Shown one piece after another: positions 35,633 to 43,515 of a DNA stretch of 64,000 nucleotides (positions within the stretch are counted from its first letter, which is position 1; every line of letters begins with the position of its first letter). Where the stretch lies: contig OW804096.1 in the NCBI GenBank assembly GCA_942159475.1, forward strand, positions 40,361,744 through 40,425,743, in the 5' to 3' direction. This DNA is from Sthenelais limicola (taxonomy: Eukaryota > Annelida > Polychaeta > Phyllodocida > Sigalionidae). Below the pieces are notes generated by a model. The model was not told the DNA's origin, made no database searches, and was given only the letters and a program-made list of their open reading frames with translations. A program made the position numbers and the translations under genes.

Positions 35633-37768
35633 CTACTTTTGTCCCTCCATATCGATCACCGTGTCCGTGTTCGACGGAGATGCAGCAGCGTTCTGTTCGT
35701 TAGTGACGTTAGGGTGGACTAAGGTAGTCGGGCTAAACAGCCACTGGGGAATTATCTCAAAAGGCACCGATCCGTCCCTGCCAGGTGTTACAGGAGGAAC
35801 CATTGTAGCTTGGACCGGAGCTTGGACCGGAGCTGCCTGTAGACTTCGCAGCAGGTTGCTAATCATCAACAATTGCGGCAGCTGGGCCGGATCCAAAGCC
35901 AAACTTGGAACGGAAGGAGCAGTAGGAGTTGGTACGGCCGGAGTGGACATCACGGAAGTAGCAGCGGCCGGAGGGGGAGCAGAGGGCTCAACCTGCTTCT
36001 GGCCATCTGTAGGAGAAGAATCTCTTGAATCCCTGTCGAGCATGGACTGCAGCCGGAAGTTTTCCTCCTCTAGTTCCCGGACCCGGGAATCACTCCTTGA
36101 CAAAGAGCGGCGAAGTCCTTCTACAACAGTATCTTGGCTCCTGACCTGCTCTCTTAGATCGCCAAGCTCTTCAATAGAGGATTTAACCTCACCTATGGCA
36201 GATAGGGGCTTGGTGATGTCACGGAGGAGATCATGCAGTTCATTTCTGGCGGAGTCCGCGGCCGAACAAACTTTTTCTAGTGCTTCATTCACAACAGCTT
36301 CAGCACGTTCCACATATTCCTCAGTTTCTCTGACAGAAGGCAAGTCTTTCAGAACGGTGTCAGTCCAAACTTGGGCTCGCCTACATACCCGCTTTGGTCG
36401 AGGCGGTCCAGAAACAACATCCCTTTCAGTGGAGAAATCTCTACACCTTTTCTTATCCTCAGCAGAATCCAGAGAGGAGTTTCTGGCAGCATCCCGTGCG
36501 GAGGACTGGCTGCTACCAGCAGAACTGGCTGCCCTGGTCGATCTTCCCCTAGTCCCGGAGTCTGTTCCAGCCTTAGCTGTCTCATCCGGCTTCTTAGCAC
36601 GCCGCATTACCCGTAGATGTTGACCAGCCATGTAGGTGGTCCGTGTAAAAATGCGGTTGGGACGAGTACAGGGTAACACCTTCCTGGCTCTATCGATAGC
36701 ATCTTTCCGATTGAGGTGATGTAGAGCCGACTCCCCGTACATGAGATGTTGGACCAGTTCCACCCGGCGGTCTAATACCTGGAGACAACTGCCGAGGGGA
36801 CAGATCCACACCTCACAGAACGGGGCGTGTTCCTCACAGAAGTGTCGAAACAATCTCTCCCTCGTGGAGTACGTGCGGACACCTTCAGTATTAAGGGGCA
36901 GGTAACGACAAACCAAGAACGGACACCTGTGTCTGGGCTGCCAAAGACGATGGGCTTCCACTACCTTTTGGTGGGTCCCCGGATCCATGGCATCACTTCT
37001 GGTGAGCTCAGGCCAAATGTGCTTTTCATAGCGAGACATCTGATGGTCTTGAATCTCCATATCTTCATGGTCTGATTCCGGACAGGCAATCACCCCGGAT
37101 CCGGGTTGATCAGACCGAGGATCCAGGGGGACTACCTCGGTCGCGGAATCTAACTCATGGCGGAATTGGTCCATATTTCCGCGCTTGCACAATTGAGCCC
37201 GCCTCCATTCCGCCCGATGAATATGGCGTTTCTTGACTTTCCGGGTGGAAGTCTTTGACCCGGAGGTCTTTGACCCGGAGGGACCTTTCCCGGACCCGGA
37301 GGCACCTGCAGAGACCTTAAGAGGCCCACTGGCAGTCTGGCGGATCTGTTTCTTTGCAGCAGCTTTCTTTTCTGCAGCTTTCTTTTCTGCAGATTTCTTT
37401 TCTTCTGCCTTCTTCACAGCTGCCTTCTTATCAGCTTCTTTCTTTTCTAGCTCAATCCGGCGACGTTCCTCACGTCTGACAGCAGAGGCGGAGCGGACAG
37501 CAGCTTTTCTCGGAGAAGCAGTTTTACGGGTGGACCTACGCACAGGGCTTGTACTGCGGTCTGACTCGATATCCATCCCGGATTCCTCATCTACTTGCTC
37601 CCATAGCGGCCGGATCTCGTTCCCCAAGGGACGAGTTTCGGTCTCCGGATCATCCGGATCATCTTCCGCCCTCTGGAGGTTCTGTGGATCCAAGGAAAGT
37701 AGATCCTTAGCTCCACTTAGCAGCTGGTCTTCCTCCTCCTGCGTCATCGCAACCTCTTCTTCACTCAT
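35633..37768 (-). CDS. Retrotransposon ORF3: zinc-finger and coiled-coil protein
   Basis: 711 residues from the ATG at 37768 (MSEEEVAMTQ). The frame is open a little further upstream, but only a TTG starts there. In order: an acidic N-terminus (1-80), a very basic Arg/Lys/Ala tract with repeated EKKAAEKK-type units (about 85-150), a Ser/Gly/Lys linker, and a cysteine/histidine region (about 285-360) with two C2H2-like fingers. The first runs from CPFLVC to HFCEEH and the second starts CPLGSC with histidines in QHLMYGESALHH. A second basic Ser-rich region follows, then a heptad-rich coiled coil (about 490-600, including RVRELEEENFRLQSM) and a Pro/Ala-rich C-terminus. There is no signal peptide or transmembrane segment, so it is not envelope-like. 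A nucleic-acid-binding accessory role is inference. An acceptor (cttttt-cttgcag) 45 bases upstream suggests expression from a spliced RNA. Confidence 0.8.
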   Translation of the reverse strand: MSEEEVAMTQEEEDQLLSGAKDLLSLDPQNLQRAEDDPDDPETETRPLGNEIRPLWEQVDEESGMDIESDRSTSPVRRSTRKTASPRKAAVRSASAVRREERRRIELEKKEADKKAAVKKAEEKKSAEKKAAEKKAAAKKQIRQTASGPLKVSAGASGSGKGPSGSKTSGSKTSTRKVKKRHIHRAEWRRAQLCKRGNMDQFRHELDSATEVVPLDPRSDQPGSGVIACPESDHEDMEIQDHQMSRYEKHIWPELTRSDAMDPGTHQKVVEAHRLWQPRHRCPFLVCRYLPLNTEGVRTYSTRERLFRHFCEEHAPFCEVWICPLGSCLQVLDRRVELVQHLMYGESALHHLNRKDAIDRARKVLPCTRPNRIFTRTTYMAGQHLRVMRRAKKPDETAKAGTDSGTRGRSTRAASSAGSSQSSARDAARNSSLDSAEDKKRCRDFSTERDVVSGPPRPKRVCRRAQVWTDTVLKDLPSVRETEEYVERAEAVVNEALEKVCSAADSARNELHDLLRDITKPLSAIGEVKSSIEELGDLREQVRSQDTVVEGLRRSLSRSDSRVRELEEENFRLQSMLDRDSRDSSPTDGQKQVEPSAPPPAAATSVMSTPAVPTPTAPSVPSLALDPAQLPQLLMISNLLRSLQAAPVQAPVQATMVPPVTPGRDGSVPFEIIPQWLFSPTTLVHPNVTNEQNAAASPSNTDTVIDMEGQK

Positions 37769-37812
37769 ATTGCACAAGGGGTGCGACAAAACTGGCAAAA
37801 AATCTCAGTCTT

Positions 37813-37814
37813 CT
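37813..37814 (-). promoter_or_regulatory. Candidate splice acceptor for an ORF3 subgenomic RNA
   Basis: In element sense the sequence is gttattctttttcttgcag followed by AAG, 45 bases before the ORF3 ATG, with no ATG in between. A weaker acceptor, attttttgccag, lies 16 bases further on. Confidence 0.45.
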
Positions 37815-37892
37815 GCAAGAAAAAGAATAACACTCAGTTTTTGGTCGTACAGCCGCACCATTCAGTGTTTACATTCTTCTTCCAAACATGTG

Positions 37893-37935
37893 TTCATTCA
37901 TTCATTCATTCATTCATTCATTCATTCATTCATTC
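37893..37935 (+). repeat. (CATT)n microsatellite inside the retrotransposon
   Basis: About ten near-perfect tandem copies of cattcatt-type tetranucleotides. Confidence 0.9.
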
Positions 37936-38902
37936 CCTCTATAGCCTATTACATAGGGCAGTAGGGGGCGAACAATAAAACCAATATCACAGACAATATT
38001 ATTGCATTTCATGCCATAAAAAGCTTCCACTTGCTAGTGAACCCTTTAGAAGAGCTATATAGGTTGAGAAATAGTCGAATTGTTCGACATAGTGGTGTAG
38101 AGAGCCACCACAACGCTATACATTCAACATACAGTGAAGCCTATGCACCGGTGTCATGGCGGACACCACGAAACATTTCACCGAAATTAAACTAGCGATC
38201 TCAGGCGAACAACAAACTCTAGAATTCTACACACACCGTGTCCAGTACAAGACAACTTCCAACTATCACATTGATATCGTTTCAGTTCATGACAAGCAAG
38301 TCTTAACCCAATTCAACTCACTTCCTTCTTCAACGAATACTGGTGTTTTGGTGTGCCGGCTAGTTTAGTTGTTGACAGGAAGAGTCCCGGAAGCATACTG
38401 AGAAAGGGTGCAACACCGCAGCGCCACGTCCAGCGTGGTAACCGTAGTTCCAAAAATCGCCACCACTCTCAGCGCCACCGTTTCCCGCTCAGACAATCAG
38501 CTATACTAGCCCTCTACTACAGGTCGTACAGTTGATGTTAAAACATGCAGCCTGTTCTGGTCTTCTGCAGAGACAAATGCAGAAACGTTGGTCCAATAAA
38601 CCTAGTATCCACCTAGCCAAGTCAATAGCAATTTCAACCCAATTCCTGAGTTGATTCAAGCTTCCCGGGGAGTCTTAGTTCAGCTAGAACTCAAGGGTTC
38701 TCCCAAGCCAAGCCATTCTCAGTGCAGTTTCTACCAGACAAATCAGACGGATTTGTTCTTTCCCAGCCACTCAATTAATTCAACAAAGAATTCCTCAAAT
38801 GTCGTGAAAGGGCAGCATGACTATCCGATATATCAGCCACCGACTTCTCGTTGTGTTTTGACTGTTGTAGAACCATCAAGAAAGTTCTACCCATACTTTA
38901 TT

Positions 38903-41900
38903 CTAAGTTCCATATTGCAATCTAGATGGAGCTTTCCGCGTGCGTTTAGCTCTTGCAACCACTGGTGGGGAACTGTCCGTCTTCTTCAAAGGAGAAACAG
39001 GAATATTTTGAACAATGTCCAAATTTTTCCTCGGCCTCCCCCTCTTTCTTTTCACAGGATTAGCAGAATCCGTCAAAACTAATGGGGCTGGCTGATTTTT
39101 CACAACCAAATCCGCCTTAGCTTTCCTGGGTCTACCAACTTTCTTCTCAGAAGGAATGACAGCTGGAGGAATTTTCACTTTCTTTTTCCTCTTCTTAGTC
39201 TTCCTCCTGACCACACGGACCACAGCCGGAGTTTTATCTACGGACTGATCAGTGCGAGCAGGGGGAAGATCATCTCCAGATGTCTGTTGTTTCTTAGGTC
39301 TACCCCTGGGTTTAACCCCAATAGTAACCTTTTCTTTTTCCTTCCGCTTAGGACATTCAGCACCAGCTAAAACTTTCCCACCTTCAAACTTCAGGATTTC
39401 TCGCCCAGCCTTCTCTAGTTTACGGAATTCCGGAGCTCTATGCAGGTTTATCGCCTGTATAGGTCCGTCCTCGTCAAAGGCGGGTTTCAGATAATCTACA
39501 TGATATCTGACAATTCCCTCAGTTGTTTCCAATTCATAGGTAGTACCCCCTATGAATCTTCGCACCTTGAAAGGCCCGTCCCATTTGGGACCATACTTCT
39601 TGTTAGCCTTAGGGGGACAGTACCTATACACAATAGCCCCTTCCTCAAAGCGCCTTGGACAAGCCCGTCTGTCAAAGTCTTTCTTTTGGTGCACGGCAGC
39701 AACTCCCAGATTTTCTCTGACAAACTGATGTCCAGTTCTCATCGACTGTCTTAGATTTTCCACGTATGACAATCGACAAGGAAAATCCAATCCTCCTGGT
39801 TCAACTCCGTGAATTAAATCAACTGGAGTTACAAGTTCAGTCCCAAAAACTACTGAATTGGGCGTACACAACGTACTGGCATGCACCGTACCCCGGTAAG
39901 CGTGTGCTATACACGGAGCGAGCAAGTCCCAATTTGAATCCGAGTAGTTCGTCAGGCAAGAGAGCTGCTCGACAAGAACACGATTAAATCTCTCTACCTG
40001 TCCATTTGACTGAGGCCTGTACGGAAGAGTGATTAGCTTTTCCACCCCCAACATGTCCAACAAACTTCGCAACAGCCGAGACCTGAATTCCGGCGCTCCG
40101 TCCGTCTGCAACGAAACAGGACAGCCGAATCTCAGTACCCATTCTCTAAACAAAACTTCAGCACATCTTTCCGCCGTGTGGTCAGGCATAGGAAATGCTT
40201 CCGCCCATTTTGAGAAATGGTCCGTAATTACCATCACGTAGTTGTTACCTCTAGGGGTAGTCTTAAATGGACCTATAATATCCAACGCTATCCTACTCCA
40301 TCGTTCACCATGGATCTCCTTCTTTAAAGGTGTAATACCTCGCCCGCCTCTAGACTTTCTCATGCTACACTCAGGGCAAGCCTTTAGCCATCTCTTCAAG
40401 TCATAGCGCATACCAGGCCAAAAATATTTCATTTTTGCCTTCCAGCTAGTCTTGAAATCGCCATAATGACCTTGCAACTGAGATCCGTGCAAGCAACGAA
40501 AAATATTCCTTCTCATAGAGGCAGGGATTATCTTCCTGACATACGTGTGCCCAGTGTTCTTACGCAGCCACCGCAGACATAAGACACCCTGGACTATCTC
40601 TAAATTCTCTCTGTTACGGATGTATGTACAGAATTCCTGTGGCTCACCAGACAATTGTTCTTTGCTGGGAACCGGACTGGATCCGTCCAATACAGCCATA
40701 ACTTTCTTCAACAAGGGATCTGCCTGTTGAGCATCCCGGATCTCGTCCTCCAAGGAGCCTAGAACCACCACAGCTTCCGCGATTACAGCATCATGGACAC
40801 CACAATCGGAACAGCCAGGGTTTCCGCACTTCCTGGTAGGGATTCGAGACAATCCGTCCGCATTCGTATGCTTCTTGCCCGCCCGGTGAAGTATCATACT
40901 CTGCTCCAAGCCATACTCTTGCATCGTGGCTAACCATCTAGCAAGCATATCAGTTGGATCTTTAAAATTCAGGAGCCACCTAAGTGAAGCGTGGTCAGTT
41001 CTTACGTAAAAATTACGATTGCCAAGGAGATAATGTCTGAACTTCTTCAAGTAGGACAGCACTGCCAATAGCTCACGTTTAGTAGCACAGTAATTTTTCT
41101 GCGGCTTGGTGAGGCTATTACTAGCGTATCCCAATACGACTTCCTTGCCGTCTTGCATCTGCGACAAAACTCCGGCCATTGCAAAGCCACTGGCATCAGT
41201 ATCCAAAATGAAATAACCTTCCTTTCTAGGATACCCAAGAACCGGGGCTGAAGTTAATAAAGTCTTAGCTGTTTTAAAGGCTTCATCACACTTCTTGGTC
41301 CACACTATAGGTTTACTATAGCGTTTCTCAGTCCCAGCATCCGTCACAATCTGTTGCAGAGGAGCTACAATTCCACCAAAGTTTGGTTGAAACTCCCTAT
41401 AGTAGGAAGCGAAACCAAGGAATTGTCTAACTTCTTTAGCTGTTTTGGGAACAGGCCATTCCTGAACTTTTGCTATCTTAGCCGGATCCGCGCGGATTCC
41501 GGCGCCAGAAACAATCCGTCCCAAATACTTCACTTCCTTACGGAAGAGCTCACATTTCTTAGGCTTAAGCTTAAGCCCATATTCTCTAATGCGTTCCAAC
41601 ACTAGTTTAAGATTGTCTGCACATCCCTGGAGAGTCTTACCAAAGACCACCACATCATCCAGGTATACCAAACAGGACTTCCAACGCAATCCGTCCAACA
41701 TACGGTCCATCATGCGTTGGAAAGTGGCAGGGGCGTTACACAGTCCAAAAGCCATCACTTTAAACTGAAACAGACCCACACTGGAAAGAAAAGCAGTTTT
41801 GTGCTTACTGTCTTCATCCATTGCAACCTGCCAATATCCGGACTCCAAGTCTAGTGTGCAAAACCATTGATTTCCACCCAAGGCTTCAACACACTCATCA

Positions 41901-43507
41901 ATTCGAGGTAGAGGAAAACTATCCTTCTTAGTCACCGAATTCAGTTGGCGATAGTCTACACAAAATCTCTGTGTACCATCCTTCTTAGCAACCATCACTA
42001 TGGGAGCCCCCCACGGACTACTGCTATGCTCTATTCTGCCTGCTTTATACATTTTCCAGATTTCCGCCTCTGCTCCCTCCCGCCTAGCCACTGGCATCCT
42101 ACGATAGGCTTGCTTTACAGGGATTGCATCCCCAGTGTCAATCACATGGCTAACCAAGTGAGTACAACCAACTTTGGTACCAGGTAAGGAAAAACAGTCT
42201 TGGTAATCATAGAGCAGTTTTCTAACTAACTCTTTTTCTTCTTTTTTAGACAGATGAGCATCATTCACCAACTTTTCTAACGGATCTTCGGGACTAGGAG
42301 GGACAACTATATCAGGAGCCAAAAGCTCATCATCCACAATAGGCGAGTCCATTACCTGTATGGAATTGATAATAGCTGTCTTAATCATCTCATTATCCTC
42401 TTCCTCCGGTAGGGAAGCATCGGACACCAAAGTCACAACACTCACTCTCCCTACTATCATGTCACAATTCAGGCGTACGGTGGAACCGGACGGATTGGAA
42501 AAAGCTACCACGGACGAATTAACGTTACCCGATACATATGTATTAAGGCTTCCCAAGGCAAAGTCTTTTAACAATCCCTGATCAGGCTCGAACATCAGCC
42601 CATCTGACGTGTCAGAGCCTCTACCCAGGTCTATTTTAGCAAGGGTCACGGACCGGGGTTGGAGGACCACAGGTTCTTTCAACCTGACTTCTCCCCCGTC
42701 CACGAACTCTCTCACTTCAACAGCCTGAACAGTGGACTGTCTCAAGCTTCTCTTCATGTGTTTCCATTGCTTACACATTACAGATACTGCTTGATTCTCA
42801 AGGAATAGCAATCCAGACCAGTCAAGATTACATTTATGGACGTAATAAAAATCCGCCCCAATAAGTCCATCTTCCGGACCTTTCAGGCCGGAGACAACCA
42901 GACATGTAATCATGTATGTCCGATCCCCTATCTTCAAAGGACAAAGCGCGCTCCCATGAGTGGTTATAGGCAGCCCATTCCCCATTGCACACACCATTTG
43001 GACCGGAACCAAAGGTGGTTTGGAAGAAAGAGAATCATAGAATCTCTTGGTAACCAGGCTAGTAGTAGCGCCAGGGTCAACCAGAAAATCTCCATTCTCA
43101 CTGTCTAACCCCACTGGGGCATACCATCTCTCACGGACAATCAAATTATCCGTGATCCTCAGCGTCTTTGGCTGCTGTACAGAAACTTTCTGTATCCGCG
43201 CCGACCTGTTGGGGTTCTGTCCAACCACAACGATCTGACCTTCAACAGCTTGGTACCCGTCCTGTCCCCATCTCACAAGAGAAGCAGAATCCGGGCTATC
43301 CGGGGAGATATCCGGGGAGATATCCTCACCTAGACAGGTGTTCTTTTCCGGCAACGACCTAGGATCTCTTGCGTCCGGGAGCGCCTGACCTTGTGTCGAA
43401 GCTAACCCCTTACTAGCAAGTGCCTGAGCAACACCCCCAGTTCCTATACTACTAGCCAAATCCGTCCGAGCTGTAGTACTATGAAGCGGCGTCCCTTCGG
43501 CCCCCAT
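38903..43507 (-). CDS. pol: Retrotransposon Pol polyprotein (protease, RT, RNase H, integrase)
   Basis: 1534 residues from the ATG at 43507. Aspartic protease: DPGATTSLV at 144-152 (active-site D144, with Pro where most retroelement proteases have Ser/Thr) and flap-side LIGADF at 215. Reverse transcriptase about 460-640 with FCVDYRQLN at 515 and the catalytic YLDD at 615-618. RNase H about 765-885 with DTDAS at 769 and RTDHASLRWL at 836. Integrase: zinc-binding H1007/H1014/C1044/C1047, then catalytic D1076, D1136 and E1172 (D,D35E spacing), then a GPY/F-type module (YGPKWDGPFKV, 1305). The C-terminal tail is basic and holds three AT-hook cores: RGRPKK at 1401, VGRPRK at 1457 and KRGRPRK at 1488. 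No stop interrupts it. The frame is -1 relative to gag and stays open for 22 codons upstream of the ATG, so the natural start may be a frameshift rather than this ATG. Confidence 0.95.
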   Translation of the reverse strand: MGAEGTPLHSTTARTDLASSIGTGGVAQALASKGLASTQGQALPDARDPRSLPEKNTCLGEDISPDISPDSPDSASLVRWGQDGYQAVEGQIVVVGQNPNRSARIQKVSVQQPKTLRITDNLIVRERWYAPVGLDSENGDFLVDPGATTSLVTKRFYDSLSSKPPLVPVQMVCAMGNGLPITTHGSALCPLKIGDRTYMITCLVVSGLKGPEDGLIGADFYYVHKCNLDWSGLLFLENQAVSVMCKQWKHMKRSLRQSTVQAVEVREFVDGGEVRLKEPVVLQPRSVTLAKIDLGRGSDTSDGLMFEPDQGLLKDFALGSLNTYVSGNVNSSVVAFSNPSGSTVRLNCDMIVGRVSVVTLVSDASLPEEEDNEMIKTAIINSIQVMDSPIVDDELLAPDIVVPPSPEDPLEKLVNDAHLSKKEEKELVRKLLYDYQDCFSLPGTKVGCTHLVSHVIDTGDAIPVKQAYRRMPVARREGAEAEIWKMYKAGRIEHSSSPWGAPIVMVAKKDGTQRFCVDYRQLNSVTKKDSFPLPRIDECVEALGGNQWFCTLDLESGYWQVAMDEDSKHKTAFLSSVGLFQFKVMAFGLCNAPATFQRMMDRMLDGLRWKSCLVYLDDVVVFGKTLQGCADNLKLVLERIREYGLKLKPKKCELFRKEVKYLGRIVSGAGIRADPAKIAKVQEWPVPKTAKEVRQFLGFASYYREFQPNFGGIVAPLQQIVTDAGTEKRYSKPIVWTKKCDEAFKTAKTLLTSAPVLGYPRKEGYFILDTDASGFAMAGVLSQMQDGKEVVLGYASNSLTKPQKNYCATKRELLAVLSYLKKFRHYLLGNRNFYVRTDHASLRWLLNFKDPTDMLARWLATMQEYGLEQSMILHRAGKKHTNADGLSRIPTRKCGNPGCSDCGVHDAVIAEAVVVLGSLEDEIRDAQQADPLLKKVMAVLDGSSPVPSKEQLSGEPQEFCTYIRNRENLEIVQGVLCLRWLRKNTGHTYVRKIIPASMRRNIFRCLHGSQLQGHYGDFKTSWKAKMKYFWPGMRYDLKRWLKACPECSMRKSRGGRGITPLKKEIHGERWSRIALDIIGPFKTTPRGNNYVMVITDHFSKWAEAFPMPDHTAERCAEVLFREWVLRFGCPVSLQTDGAPEFRSRLLRSLLDMLGVEKLITLPYRPQSNGQVERFNRVLVEQLSCLTNYSDSNWDLLAPCIAHAYRGTVHASTLCTPNSVVFGTELVTPVDLIHGVEPGGLDFPCRLSYVENLRQSMRTGHQFVRENLGVAAVHQKKDFDRRACPRRFEEGAIVYRYCPPKANKKYGPKWDGPFKVRRFIGGTTYELETTEGIVRYHVDYLKPAFDEDGPIQAINLHRAPEFRKLEKAGREILKFEGGKVLAGAECPKRKEKEKVTIGVKPRGRPKKQQTSGDDLPPARTDQSVDKTPAVVRVVRRKTKKRKKKVKIPPAVIPSEKKVGRPRKAKADLVVKNQPAPLVLTDSANPVKRKRGRPRKNLDIVQNIPVSPLKKTDSSPPVVARAKRTRKAPSRLQYGT

Positions 43508-43515
43508 ATCGCTTC

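Larger units (their letters stand above)
37769..38902 (-). other. Gap between pol and ORF3
   Basis: 1,134 bp with no minus-strand frame of interest. In element sense it contains a possible acceptor near 38562 (gtctctgcag), a (GAAT)n microsatellite at about 37893-37935 and a strong acceptor at 37813-37814. The plus-strand frame at 38156-38368 has no recognisable domain. This gap is large for a Ty3/gypsy element. Confidence 0.7.

Noticed and set aside
35568..36623. 351-codon plus-strand frame opposite ORF3
   Set aside because: It is the antisense shadow of the ORF3 coding sequence; codon composition follows the minus-strand gene.
37233..37964. 243-codon plus-strand frame opposite the Lys/Ala-rich part of ORF3
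   Set aside because: Antisense of AAG/GCA codons reads as Phe/Ser/Ala repeats; it is a shadow frame that runs into the CATT microsatellite.
38156..38368. 70-codon plus-strand frame starting MADTTKHFTEIKLA in the pol-ORF3 gap
   Set aside because: Protein-like start, but short, antisense to the element, with no domain and no splice partner; kept only as part of the gap description.
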